Part shown: in pieces, positions 1 to 13,018 of the stretch | Layout: each line of letters begins with the position of its first letter | Numbering within the stretch: the first letter of the stretch is position 1 | Assembly (NCBI RefSeq): GCF_003254395.2 | Contig: NC_037638.1 | Coordinates: 26,675,352-26,739,351, forward strand | DNA: 64,000 nucleotides | From: Apis mellifera | Lineage: Eukaryota; Arthropoda; Insecta; Hymenoptera; Apidae | Reading direction: 5' to 3' | Translations under genes and position numbers: made by a program | The notes under the pieces: generated by a model | Seen by the model: the letters and a program-made list of their open reading frames with translations, nothing else | What the model was told of the DNA's origin: nothing | Databases searched by the model: none

Positions 1-76
1 GGGTGGACGTTGATTACGGCAACAAAGAAAAGTTGGATCGCTGTGAAATATAAAAACTGGCTCCGCTTGTGCGGTA

Positions 77-77
<1 letters not shown>

Positions 78-107
<30 letters not shown>
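78..107. repeat. (CGT)10 microsatellite
   Basis: Ten uninterrupted CGT units. Open frames here (runs of V, R or D/T depending on the frame) are products of the repeat and not evidence of a gene. Confidence 0.97.
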
Positions 108-184
108 GGTGTGGGTGATACGAGCGCTGGTGACAGAGGGATGGGGCTCGGATTGTCCAGGAAGAGCAGGAGGAGGAGGAGGAG

Positions 185-405
185 CATCGGCGGACGCATT
201 CGACGCACCGGATGTGCTCGTGTTCCCCGTTTCATAAATTCTCGTTGGCGTAATTTGACTCAGTGCATTTCATCCCCTTTATTACACGGCCGGTCCAGAA
301 ACCCTGGCCCACCACCACCACCACCGCCACCGCCACCACCACCGTGCAGCGCGGATTCGTGAAATTTTTCCTGACATAATGACTTTCGGCGAAATACGTC
401 GTCCC
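185..405. repeat. Diverged dispersed duplicate, copy A
   Basis: This block matches 1383-1612 in the same order. Shared words include GACGCATT-GACGCACC, TTTCATAAATTCTCGTT, GTAATTTGACTC, ACATTTCA-like, TTTTATTACA and an AATGACTT tail. It is interrupted by a CCA/CCG microsatellite at 309-343. Function is unknown. Confidence 0.75.
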
Positions 406-1382
406 CCTCCCCTTCCATCCGTTCCGCTCCGAACACTATGAAAATTGCGTGGCGACAGGCAACGGGCGAACAAAGCGGGCAAACTATTTTCAACGTGTGC
501 GCGCGCGTGTTCCACGCAACGGGAATTCCACATCCTGTCCTACGAGCCCAAGAATTTCGCGATCGGTTTTTCCACCCGTGCGATTCCGCCAATCGAATAT
601 TTCGCGATGCCTCCCCCGTTCGAAACGGGGATTTTAGAGATAATTAAGATTTAATTATATCGCGATTTTCGCGTGTCGCGGGCAACGGGGAGGGAGTGTA
701 ATATCGAGATCAAAAGTCTCTAATTTATAGGGATGAATATTACGCGCACGTTCGATTCGCGTTTCGATTAAATTGTTCTCATTCATTGTGTATGTATATA
801 GAAGTATCGTTTATTATAAACGAGAGAAAGGATAGACGTGTTTGCGTGTTGTGAAAAAAGTTGGAACGGACGAAATTAAGAAAACTGTGGCGAAGGAGAG
901 GCGAGGTTGAAGAGAGGGGAGGTCGCAGAGCAAAAACATTTTCGAGGATCTCTAATTTTTCACAAACGTAATTACAACTATGATATTTTTTCCCTCGCCC
1001 TCCCCGGTTAATGAAAATTAGAACGGGCACGGGAGTTAGACGAGCGTAAAAAAAAAAAGAAGAAAAAAAGAAGAAAACGCGCGTACAACCTATTCCCCAT
1101 CGCGATAAACAAACTGGCCAAAGTTAAAAAAAAACGTTGAACCAACGTTTTCATTCGTTTTCCCTACCTACGAAACAGAAATTATTCCATCCTAACCGCC
1201 GTTTTTACGCATCCAATTATTCAAGATAGAAAGAGAAAGAAATAGAGACGAGCGGACGACGATTTTAACGGCGGTTAGGAAATACGAGGAGGAGGGGAGG
1301 AATAAAACTTAATTTTGCGCCATTTGTTCGGGGGGAAGGGGACGAAAAGGGAGTCGTCGGCGAGGGAAGGAGGGGTGGAGAC
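406..1382. other. Non-coding spacer between the duplicate blocks
   Basis: I see no gene. The stretch is mixed sequence with an A-rich purine run at 1048-1076 and short open frames without domain resemblance. Confidence 0.6.
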
Positions 1383-1612
1383 CATCAGGCGACGCATTGG
1401 ACGCACCAGTCGTACTCGCGTGGCCGTTTCATAAATTCTCGTTTGTGTAATTTGACTCGCTACATTTCAACCCCCTCCTCCTCCTCCTCCTGCTGCCTCC
1501 TCTCCCCCCTCCCTTTTATTACATCGTCCGCGCAGAAAGTCGCGGTCACACAGATTCGATGGTAAATTTTCAGCGAGGCAATGACTTCCGACAAATAACA
1601 CCGTATTTCCTG
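1383..1612. repeat. Diverged dispersed duplicate, copy B
   Basis: This is the partner of 185-405, about 1.2 kb away and in the same orientation. Here the non-matching filler is a CTC-rich tract at 1472-1513, at a different point from the CCA tract of copy A. The matched blocks have thus kept their order while simple sequence grew between them. Confidence 0.75.
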
Positions 1613-4600
1613 GTTACAACTGGGGGAAAAAAAAAACGGAAGCCGGTGGCGTTTTCCAAGTTCCGGGGATCTCGGATATTCGTCTCATCGCTTCATCATC
1701 CAACCTGTGAGACCAACGATGAGAAACGATCGTCCCCCTTTCGAGCGACCGGCCAATTTCTCGATTTCTTCTTCGCCTATCATTCTTCTCGGATGGATAA
1801 GAAATTCGAAAGGGAGGGATCTCGAAACGAAGCTTTCGCAGAAGCTTCTCCCGTTTTGGCTTCGATCGAAACGAATTCGAAAACAATGATGCAACGATGA
1901 AACTGAAATGTTTTTCGAGGGTACTCGGTGGTGGAGTAGCGGCAACACCGGTATTCACGAACGTTACGCGCGTCCACGGGATGGGCACAACGCGCATAGT
2001 AAATGGATCGACCAATATTTGCGGGCTTTTGGCAAACAATCAAACAAACAGAATCTGTACGCCATGTTCGAACTAAATGTTAGTTAGCGCAAGTCAGGTG
2101 TGTGTTATTTCCATTAGCAGCGACCGTGATTGTGTGCGCCATCCCTTGTTAGACGCCGACGGGTACACACGGGCCCCGTGTATACTTAAGGTTCCGAACA
2201 TTTATACGTGTGAACAAACCGTGTGTGTGTGTGCTGCGACTCCCCGCTGAGCGGCCAGCTTCCACGACGCTCTTTTGCTCCCTCCTTTTAATCGTGAACG
2301 TTCCCAAATATCATCGACCTCGTTTACGTTCCCTGGACACTTTGCTCATAACGCGAGAAACCGAGCTGAAACTGGCATTTTCCGCGGAAAATTCTCGTCG
2401 ATTTCTTCGACGAAAGCAGAAGACGAGGTAGCTAGAGGGGTAGAAAGAGAAAACAGACTTTCAGGCTCGAAATATTCACATTCAGACAGATCGATATGCA
2501 CAGCGAGTATGATATAATATTTAATAAAAAAAATAAATCCCCGTAGAATTTCAATTTTCCTACAATCCCTCTAATTAATCCGGAGCGCGTAATTTCGCGT
2601 AAGATTCGTAAATACGCGGCCGTTAGGTGGAGCGCGGTCGGTTGATTGATTCGTGTCAGCTACGTCATTCTCGGGGCCGAGGGAGAGATACGCGATGCTT
2701 GAACGGCATCAATCACTCGTCCGGTGTGCAAGATTCAGAACGAAAATGCGTGGAAAAATGGAGGGAGGGAGCGTGGAGGCAGGCGGAGAGAGAGAGAGGG
2801 AGGTCGGGCAACGGCAGATACGTATATTACCGGGTTTCCGGACAGTGACGAGTTAATCTCGGTAACACGGCGCGGGAGGAGGAGGGAGGGAAAGCCAGCC
2901 ACCCTCCCTCGGAACACCATCGAATAAGCTCTCACCTTGGCTCTCGCTCGGCTCGCGACCAAATCAACGATACACAACCGAGGGGGAGCGAAGATCGTAA
3001 TTCAACGGGAGGAGGCCACCTCCTCCTAGTATTTTTCCTCCGGTGCGGTAAAATCCATCGGACAGATTGAAACGTTGCGGACAAACCGGACGCGTTCGCC
3101 CGCCACCGTATTCCAGCTATACCTACCTGGAACCGACTTTGATAAAGTTAACGCGGCGGTGGATAGGGGGAGGGTGGCGCGCATGCACGACCGCCACGGG
3201 GGAGGATGACGAGAGAGAAGCAGGGAGAGGAGGGAGAGAGAGAGAGACAAATGTCCTTGGCGCGAGAAAGTTTATATCCCCCCGTGGCGGACGGGGATGC
3301 AAACCGCGCGACGGATGGATTTTCGGCACAATGGGGGCGAGGGGAGGGAGGGGGAGGAGATGAGAAAAAAGCGGCGGTGGTTCTCCCTTCCCTACCGTTC
3401 CGCGTATTTACGGGGCCGGGGTGGTACGGGTCGCGCGTACAAGCCGCATAACTCACCGTCTGGTGACCCATATCCAACTAATTTTCAGATAATTAATATT
3501 TCAGTCGCGGCTTTGTTACGCGCGAGTTAATTTCGATTTGGCCACGTTTCAGTTTCCTGCAGTCCTCCTCCTGCTACCGCCCATTCCATGCCGCCGTCCG
3601 CGCGAACCGCCCACCCTCCTCTCCCTCGCATTTACCTCTTTCACCCTCGCATCCTATCTGCTCTCTCTCTCTCTCTCTCGCTCTTCGGTCCGCCGCTTTA
3701 CCCTTTCCCCTCGGTTAAGCCGTTTCCCGGTGAAAAGCTGCGGCCAACTAACCGTGCGCATTCGTACGCGAAGTGCGTGCATAATTTATTTTCAGCGTGC
3801 TTTACCTTCGCAAACCGGTGAAACGAGCGGGCTGGAACACGGGCTTGCCGGCCATTTCAAATTCACCTATCGGAATTGCGTGTCACTTGTTGTGCTTTCG
3901 TTCCACCCTCCCTCGCTCCCTCTTCCTCCATCCTGACGAGGAACGAATAACAATTCGCGTCTTACCGATTTATCGCGCTGTTCCATCACCGAATCGTTGC
4001 GCCCGTTTTTAACCGTTGTTGCGAGAGAATACGTTTTCCTCGTTTCCAAGCGATCCCCCTTCTCCGGGGGGTGTACAACGAAACGTTGTTGGTAATTTTT
4101 AATATCCTTCCATCCGAAACTTTTTAAACCCGTTTCTCGATCTCTGATAAACGAAGGACGCTAATTTGTCCGATTTTGACGAAGCTTAAAGCAAGATTAA
4201 AGAAGGAATTATTTTTATATATACTTTCAGCATTTTGCGTACGTTGTTACAATGAAATGAATTGTCTCGAATAGTGCATTTATATTCGGCTCGAATCGAT
4301 CGTTTACAAATCAATGTTTCCATATCTTTGCGTAGATTTGCACAGGGATAAAGCGACTTTCACCTACGTTTATATCGAGTTTAATCAACGCCGAGTTATT
4401 ATTATTCGATTCCTTTTTCCGAATTTACTCGGTCGCTTTTAATACGACTCGTGAAGAGCGATGTTAGCCATGGTTTTTCGAAATAGTTCGCCGAAATATT
4501 CGTGAGAGATAGATCGCCGCAAGTGAGACTGTACTCGTTGGAAGTTGATGGTTCGGGATTGGGTTGGGGAGTCTTCGCGTCACCAGGAAATGGCGACCGT

Positions 4601-5599
4601 TTCCTCTTCGTGGCCCACCCGCCCGCCCGCTCCTCTTCCCGCTGAGGGTTTAACTATGCAGTGTCTCTCAACCTATTGCAATACTTTCTTACCCCCAAAT
4701 GAGAAGTAATGTTCCAAGCTTCGAAAAGAAATCTCTTCGATGCTTCTCCCCCGCCCTGTTCAAAGTACTTTTATCCTCCCTGTAATTTTTCTTGCAAAGT
4801 AACGCATCCATTCCAAGTTTGCCTCCCTCTTCCCCGGCAATGGTAATATCTTTAAGACGGTTGACGTTTACGGTTCGAGATAAATAAATAATAAACGTCT
4901 TACTTAATACAATCGAGTCCTGTTTTTCAAATCCAAATATACAATTTTGCTTGGCAAAATACTTGCAAGCATCTCGAGAACGAAATACATATCGATACCA
5001 CGATACACGTAAAATTCAACGTGTGCACATTGCTCGGTGTGTATCCGCGGCGCGGATATTGGCTTCTTTGCACGAGCGCATCGATATCGAGCGTACAATT
5101 TCTCAGATCATTACATCCTGGCCAAGATTGGATAGGAAGAGAGATGGATCTCGAGTTAAATCATGCAACGATGGGAGCCGCCCACCGAGTATTCCCTTTC
5201 TGATTTTTCCGTGTCGGTCACACGCCGCGTGGCGAGGGAGAGAGAAAAAGGGAGGAGAAAGAAAAAAAAAAAGAAAAGAGAAAAAGAAGAGTTGGAAGCG
5301 AGAAAAAGGGTCGAACCCCCCAGCCCCCTGCCCGAGTACGTGTCGCTGAATTTAAACGCCTGCTTAAGCCGCTTCCCTGCATTCGGATCATCGTGGCGCT
5401 GGTGTCGCGCCACGAGCGCTCTTATCGGTATTTGGCCACGATCAAACCGTGCGCGTACACACGTTCGCGGGACGTGGTCGCATTGTTTTTCGATTCGTGT
5501 GTACAGATGGCCCGCGTTAGTTGGGATCGATCGCAGTTTCCCTTCCCGTGCAAGGAAACCGTATGCTACTATTCTTTCTCTCTCTTTGTTCGGGATTAG
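1613..5599. other. Non-coding region with simple repeats
   Basis: No gene recognised. It holds a near-perfect palindrome (2163-2185), GA-rich and GC-rich stretches at 2750-3450, a (CT)n tract at 3661-3679 and a purine run at about 5248-5310. Open frames of up to about 140 codons overlap on both strands and use low-complexity residues (R/E/K or S/L/P), as expected from GA/CT-rich DNA. Confidence 0.6.
2163..2185. repeat. Near-perfect inverted repeat (palindrome)
   Basis: Two 11-base arms (2163-2173 and 2175-2185) flank a single C. They pair at 10 of 11 positions, with ACACGGG opposite CCCGTGT at the core. It could be a dimeric protein site or a cruciform; no known site is recognised. Confidence 0.85.
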
Positions 5600-5661
5600 A
5601 CGAGATCAGGGAACTTTTAAGCGTCATCGCGAGATCGTCGAAGCTCTCTCAAAGGCGCGAG
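5600..5661 (+). other. Candidate cryptic or non-coding exon (62 bp)
   Basis: A CT-rich tract ending in ATTAG at 5599 precedes 62 bases that end GCGCGAG, followed by a strong donor GTAAGTAAG at 5662. Two frames stay open: one reads DEIRELLSVIARSSKL-like, the other RDQGTFKRHREIVEAL-like. Neither resembles a known family. The donor is good, the acceptor fair (a GGG lies just before TTAG). It may be an untranslated exon, a cassette exon or chance. Confidence 0.22.
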
Positions 5662-8600
5662 GTAAGTAAGAGGAAAATTCAACCAAACTTACGTCTTATT
5701 GAAAACTTGAATCGATACGTGGAGGATTTTATTCTTTTCCAAGAAACAACGAGAAAGATGAAAAAGAGTCTTTCACACCAGATGTGTGTATAATTTTAAT
5801 TTTTAACCGCTCGAATGAAAACTGTTCTCCCGAATTAAAAAAGAAAATATTCGTTTCATTTTCTTTTCTTGGGGAAGATAAAGAGACGTCCCATTTTAAT
5901 TCTCCGGCGCGCATTGTTTCATCGCTGTGAAACGCAACGGTTGGCCTTTTTCTTTCTTTCTTCCTTCCTTCCTTCCTTTCTTTCTTTCTTTCTTTTTTTT
6001 ATTGAAACGTATCACCGATTGCGGTAAAAGGAAGTCCGCCCGTAATCGTTACCGCGAAAAGAAACGGGTATGAACGGGGTACGGGTCCGACTACGGGGTG
6101 AGCGAGATTGGATTCTGCGTTCGATTCGTACGAATACTTGGGAGTAGGGAGGGAGGGGGGAGAATTCGTGATCCACCGTTCGTTCCGTCTTACTCAGCAG
6201 AGCATCTCTTTCGGCTACCCTCCCCGGTTTCGAAAGTATACGAAAGGCTCGTAGACGTTGGGTAGAGGAGTGTAAGGCAAGGCGGGGATAGGTGGGTATT
6301 ATCGAGAAAAGGGGAGCCGATCGAACCGCTCGAATCGAATTTTTGAAGAAACGACCAAACTGTCTCTCCTCGATGGGGCAAAGATCGTGCGCGGTGACAA
6401 ACATCGTGGATGGAATGGAGAGGAGGGAGGGGGATAACATTGTGGATCGATGGAAGATCGAACGGATTAAACGGTCTCTCGCGCTCGGGACGAATCTAAT
6501 ATAAAATCGGAAATCGTTGATCGCCGTTTACATCCCTCCCGTTCCCTATTTGCGGCAACAATCGAGAAATTTGTCACCCGTTTAAATTAACTTCCAATCC
6601 TGCTGTTTTTGTTTTTCTTTGAATTGAAATTCGAAAAAAAGAAAATAATATGTTGATGCTCGAATAATTCGTAGCTATGTTACAGCTACATTTGGAGTTT
6701 CAATTACAATTATTATTATTACTATTGTATCTTTTCAAATCATAAATCGTCCAAGTGACTTGTGGAAATATACTTTATTCGTTTAGATTATTAAATTCTT
6801 GCCGATCACGAAAAAGTTGAGAAACGAAAGTTAATTTCTCCTTTTCTTTTCGAATATCCATAGAGGACAAATATACAAAGAAATTTCTTAACCTTTCTCC
6901 GGGTGAGCAAGTCGTGTCGATCGAAAATGAACTCGGAAAATTAAACTCGTTCCATCTTGTAGACGAATGTAACGTAAAAAACAAGTACAAGAAGGATGCA
7001 TAAAAGGAATAGAAGAGATGAAAATTTCGCGTGAGAGAGAGAGAGAGAGAGAGAAGAATTTTTATCATCGTAAAAATTCCGTTTGAGAGAAGTTTATAGA
7101 AAGCGGGAAAGTGGCTGTTCAATCGAGGGTCGTGCAAACACCAAGTGCAAAGAGTGGATAGGCTGTGGAAGCGAGGAGCGGGGAATCGGTGGCTAGACAA
7201 GAGGATAGAAATAGACGAATGAAGCAGGACAGAGAGAAGGGGAGGGAGCTATCAGCGTCTCGGGAGCAATATCGTAATTAACCATGCTCGATGAATGCGA
7301 GCAAAGATCGACCGCTCGTCGAAAGAGGAAGAAGAAGAAGAAGAACAACGAGATTGGAATGAGACGAATGATAAAAGAGACAGCAGAAGAAGAAAAGGAA
7401 GAAAGGACTTGAGTTTGCACAAATCAGGCTAACTTGGGTTAGCGCCGATTCGAGAGGAGCACCTCGCTGATCTGGTGACGGGTGGAAGAGCCAATAGCCG
7501 CGACTCCTCTCCCCCCCCCCCCAATAAGCCGAAAGATGAGAGCAAATATTGGCGAAAGTAGAGCGAGGGGGGGAACGGATGCAAAAAAGAACGTCGGGTG
7601 GAAAAATAAGGGAAAAAGTGACGGGCGAATCGCTTAGCTCGTATTACGAGGAACAGAAAGGCGGAAAGAAAGTCGAAATCGGTGGGAAAAAGGAGAGCGG
7701 TTGGGGAGGTGGGACGCGTTGGTGACGCGGAAGAACTCACGAGGAGGGTGAAGGAGGCGCTGGAAAAAGGGAAAGGAGTCGGTGCTCCTTCTTCTCCCTT
7801 CCCTCTCTCGGGCGGAAGGGAATGGAAGAAACAGGAAAGGGGGCGGAGAAACGGGGCCCAGGCGTGGAGTGGCGCTTATTTGTCTTGACACGAATTTATT
7901 TCCCCGTCAGACGCAACCTCTCGGGCTGGATGACGGCCCGCCCTCCCTCCTGCCACCGTCTCGTGGGATAGTTATTCCACTTTGTTATGTCATCGATGCT
8001 GTCCCCGTGGTGACGAACTTCGATCTTTGATAATGTGGTCGTCTCGTAGAACGAGATATAGGATCGATTTGTAACAGTTGCAGATATTTTCCAACGAATT
8101 TTAGATTGGATCGAGGATAATCGAGCCCAGTACGAGAGTCGCGAGACGGTTAATGATATTATTCTTGCGAATATTCGAAATAGGAAATTTTGGAAATTTT
8201 GGAAGCGCGAGATTACAACTCCTCTGCGAAATCTATGCGCGTTTGCGGAGAAATATCGGCCTCTGAGATATTAGATATTTATTCGATAAGAAAATTTGCC
8301 GATTTATTGGGATACGAAGAGATATCGTCTCGAATATTCTTTCCATTCGAGGGATAACATTTTTTTATATATCAAAGGCACGGACGATTGGGAAGCAATC
8401 ACGTTCCTCGCATTACCACCGTATCCAAAAAAATGAACCAGCTTCGACAAAAGTAGCACTATTTCAAACAAACTGCGTTCAGATAATCTTCTCTTTCCTC
8501 GCGGCATTCACGTACGGGCAATATTTTTCTTCCCGGCTAAAACGAACGTACTTTACCCGGTCGAACGAATCGAGATAAATTGGCGGTGCCCGGGGCAAGC

Positions 8601-9003
8601 TTGCCCAAACTTATTTACCGATTATTAAAATGATCGAAATCTATTTTCCCCGATCCGTTTTCTCTGCACGTTCCTTTTACGCAGTCGGGAGTCGTTTTTA
8701 AAAATTACTCGATTGGGATTGACGAGCATCGATAAACGAGCATCGATCGTTAAAACGGATCGCATTGTCAACAAACGCGCGGAGTCAATCCGGCGACGAC
8801 AATGGTTCGTCTGGATGGATGGAGCCGCCGCGGTTACCATGCACTCGCTTCGACTTTCCGCTCCATCGTTTCGCATCGATCGAGCGGAGAACACCGGAGG
8901 GGAGGCGATGATTCGTCTCGAATTCGATGGAATAGATTCAGGAGTGTCGGTGCAGCGTCGGCTTAATTAAACCTTGCCGCTGGCCGTCACCTCCGTGTCG
9001 ACA
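5662..9003. other. Non-coding region with simple repeats
   Basis: No gene recognised. It includes a TTTC/TTCC tract (5947-6000), a (GA)n tract (7033-7054), a purine cluster (7320-7410) and a run of 12 C (7511-7522). Open frames are low-complexity and overlap on both strands. Confidence 0.6.
5947..6000. repeat. (TTTC)n/(TTCC)n microsatellite
   Basis: A pure pyrimidine tract of TTTC and TTCC units ending in a T run; the other strand is all purine. Confidence 0.95.
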
Positions 9004-9038
9004 CGTAACGTAACGTAACGTAACGTAACGTAACGTAA
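9004..9038. repeat. (CGTAA)7 pentanucleotide array
   Basis: Seven exact CGTAA units. The array is short and perfect, so it is recent or maintained. It is not the insect telomere repeat (TTAGG). Confidence 0.97.
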
Positions 9039-11382
9039 ATTCGAGATGGCGTGCGGGGGTCGAGGGATAAGGAGAGGAGGACGGCGGTTATACGGAGATT
9101 TCGAATTGGGTCTGGTCGAGAAAATGGCACGGAAGCAACTAACTCGGCTGGCGGCCGATGCGGCCTGAAACGGGAGCAAGCTCCGGGGAGGGAGGAAGCT
9201 CCGTTGGGGACGAAGCAGACGAGCTTCCTCCACAGATGGAGGGAAGAAGGTTTCTCGGTTGGATAGAATATGTGGGTCCATCTTGCATGCCGCTCACGTG
9301 CCTCTAACTGCCACGGTGTGTCTGCTCCCCGAGCATTGTGAGCTATACTTTAGACCACAGCTACCACCAGGCCGTCTTGAACGGACGTCGATCGCATAGA
9401 CGCGGCGGATCTCTTCTCGATATACTTCTCGATAGCTACTCCTCTCCTCTCCTCTTTCTTCGACGGGTCCTCGATGTCTAACGACGAGCTGGTAAACACG
9501 CGACGAGCCAGGAATCCAAAAACCAATCGAGAACTCGAGGAGGCAACCTCGATCCTTCTTAGATAAAAGTCGCATTTACGCCGGGGATACGGGCGCACTC
9601 CACCCCCCGAACTGCAACTTAATCCTTCAATTAAATCTTTGTTGTACTTTCAGATGCGGTGTACCGAAGCTTGGTTTTCGAGTCGCGGACGTTATAAAGC
9701 GACCGAAAACTTGACGCGTGCACGTACAAGCTATATATCGAAAGACGCCTCTCAGAGAGAGAGAGAGAGAACTAGATCGCTATAATTGAATTTTCGCTCC
9801 CTCTATGGAATGAATAGGTCGAGTGAATAGATTTTTTTTTCCACCGATCTCTATATATGTAGAATATCCCCGAACGGCCGACGATCAATTGCTCGAGAGT
9901 TTAAACGTAATTTAAAAGTAATTAATCCCGGTATCACCTTCTCGATAATGCCCTCTCGTTAAACCAGATGAACACGCGTCTCGTTATTTCTCTCTCTCTT
10001 TTTTTTTTTATTCTCTCCTTCCCTCGCCAAACTTTATCGCGGTGGACGGTGGTTCGGGGAGGGAGAGGGAGGATATATCCCTTAAACGGAAACGGGTATG
10101 TAAACGCGCCCCGTTTAAAACTTGGTAATTATCATATGGAACGGTGCGCGCATACATATGCATACCCGGATCCCGGATACGTTCGAAACAATAAAATATT
10201 TTTTTCCGCCAATTACCATGTTAAATAATAGCGAAATATTTTCGAACGAGCGTTGCGAGCGAAAAGGCGGCAAAACTCCGCCTGACCTATTTTTTTAGAT
10301 TTTTACGATGAATTCGAAGGATTCGTAAAAAAAAAAAAAAAAATAGAAAGAGGGAAAAAAAATTACTCGCGCAATTTCTATGCGCACTCTCCCTTTCTTT
10401 CTTTTTTTTGGAAAGGAGGAAGGGAGATTTTAAGCTTTCGTCTTATATAAATATCTTATTTCGCGCACTGGCTAGTTCATTCTAATTGCAGCGTGCGGCG
10501 GTTCCTTTGCGGAACCGTTGCACGCATTCAAACGCTTCGCACGAGAAAATTTAATGCACGTGCTTTTCTTCCTTTTTCCCCGGCAACTCTGTTATTCTTC
10601 CGACGTTTCTGTCGGTAAATTAATTTTCTTCTTCTTTTAATAGAAAATATATATATCATAAATTATTTCAGAGAATTTCCAATGTGTGAATATTCATGTA
10701 TATTTTTGCAATAAAAGAGAAAAGTTTCTCGCTGTTTATTCGATCATCGACAGACAATTCGAGCAACGCGCATTATCCAAAGATAAATCGGAATCGGTTT
10801 CGATTCGAAATCGCGATACCTGGAAACCCTAGAAAATATCCAGGAATCTTATAACGCTTGCATTGATCGGTCCACGCCGCTTACCGTCGGGTTTACAGGG
10901 AAATCGCATTAAGTTTAGCCGCGACGCGATTCATAATTCCATTATTAACCCTCGCGAAAGCTGGGACGGATCGCTTTGTTCCCCTTTGTTGAACGAACAG
11001 CTTTGCGTTCGTATCCTACGTTCTCGAAGTTCGAAGTCCAATTGCGAGGATTGGAAAAAAAAAGGAAAGGAAAGGGAAAGGAGGAGAGAAAAAAAAGAAA
11101 AAAAAAAGGAAATGATGCTCGGAGAGGCAATGGATCGCAAAAATCCGCGTTAACATCCGTACATCCGTCCACTTGCACCGCTTTAAAGGGATTTAACTCG
11201 ATGGACTTTATGGTTAATCAATTACCATAATAAAACATGGACGTTAAATCGGTGACGAGGAGGGGGACGGCGAGGCGAGGGGGACGCGGGGGATACAAAG
11301 TGGAAAATCGATAAGAGAGACAAACCTTTCTTTTTATCGTTAAGCCTAGATTCGCAATGTCGGCTGCTGGGTGACCCCATTA

Positions 11383-11406
11383 CCTCTAAAACGTGGCTTT
11401 TAGAGG
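11383..11406. other. Perfect hairpin, 9-bp stem and 6-base loop
   Basis: Arms CCTCTAAAA (11383-11391) and TTTTAGAGG (11398-11406) are exact complements around CGTGGC. This could fold in RNA or DNA. It is too short to be a microRNA precursor. Confidence 0.85.
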
Positions 11407-12980
11407 CGGAGATAAAATATCCAAACGAAATGATACCTTCAAGCCTATAATTTTTCTTCCCTCGTCACATTTCATTCCCCCTTCCCCCTATTGTTTCACC
11501 TGGGTAATATTTTTCCTCGTTCTTCCGCTCGATGAGATAAATTTTAATTAATATTACCCTCGTTTTTACATTCCGATTGTTATATATTTCTTTTTATTAC
11601 TTTCGAATAAATAAACGAATAAATAAAATCCTCGTCCGTTCTATACATCTTCCATCAATTTTCCCAATTTTCATCGAGCAAAATCGAAGAGAGGAGGAAG
11701 GGAACATCCATCGAGGCGAATATTATTTAAAAAAGAAAAAAAAACTTAGGACGAGTCAAGCGCTCGACGAGCGATGCGCAGAACACGGAAACAGATATCC
11801 CGAATACATGTACGAATAAATTTTTAAGTGCTCGTACCTGCAGGGACATTAACAAAATAACGTTTCAATTTCCCCGGTAAATATTTCACTCCGGTAAACT
11901 AGAATTTTTAAACGACACCGTTTCGGCCTTGCGAATTTTCCTTCGCAAATCCACGGAACAGAGAAACGAACAGAGAATGGGAAACATCTACATTCGTAAC
12001 ATTTACCAAGTGCAGTAAGTAACGCTTATGCGTGCCGCTCTCCCTCCGAAAATCTCGCTCCTCCGACCGACTTGGAGAGTGAATTTCAAGCATCTCCGTT
12101 TAAAAAATCGCTCGACGATTTTTCCGTTGCGGCATCCCCCTCCCCCTTCCCGGTTTGTATCCAAGAGTCCACGCAGTCGACTCTCGCGAACCAGCCCGCG
12201 CTTTTTTTTCGCATCCGTCGGCGGTGTATATTTCGAGCGTGGACATCCACCGCCACGTCCTGGCCACGAGAATTTCATCGAGAATTTTGCCCGGTGGAGC
12301 GATGATTCGGCTGGGACGGACTCGCGGGGGAAAAAAATATACGAAACCTCTCTTTTGGACGAGAGTATAGGTTAGGCATAAACGAGACAAACGTTCCACT
12401 TGTTTTCCACGTTTCTTTTTTTTTTTCCTTTTCCCAATATATGTGTATATGTATATATGTATATATATATAAATATATCTATCTGTCTCCTCGGTTCTCC
12501 CTCTTTGTCCTTCCTTGGTAAATCCATCAATTTGAAATGCAGACAGGAAGCTAGGTTGACTGGCAGAAGGGTGAAAGGCAGGGGATGCGCGGCGAGCAAA
12601 AGAGAGGGGGAGATGGAGGGGGGGTTAACGCGATGGTAGCAGGTAGGAAAGAAGGGTAGGAGGGCAACAGCAGGCATCCGGGCAACCAGGCAGGCAAGTC
12701 TTCGCTATAGAATGCATTGAATCGCACCGAAATAAAAACAGCCTTTTGAATGTTTTATATACAAGACTGCACCCGACCACAGTTCCACCCCTCTCTTTCT
12801 CTCTCTCTCTCTCTCTTTTTCTGCCGCCCACGTGCGCAATCCCCTTTGCGTTATCAAACTCCCCAACCTTATACCCTGAACGAGGCTTCCGTCTACCTCG
12901 ACGAACTCTGCTCGTTACCCTACTCTCTCGTCCACATCCACCCTCCCACCCCCCCGTCTGCCCACCGCGAGCCTCGTCTC

Positions 12981-13018
12981 ACCACCACGGCCACCACCAC
13001 CACCACCACCACCACCCA
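12981..13018. repeat. (CCA)n microsatellite
   Basis: CCA units with one CGG interruption. The histidine- or threonine-rich frames across it are repeat products. Confidence 0.95.
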
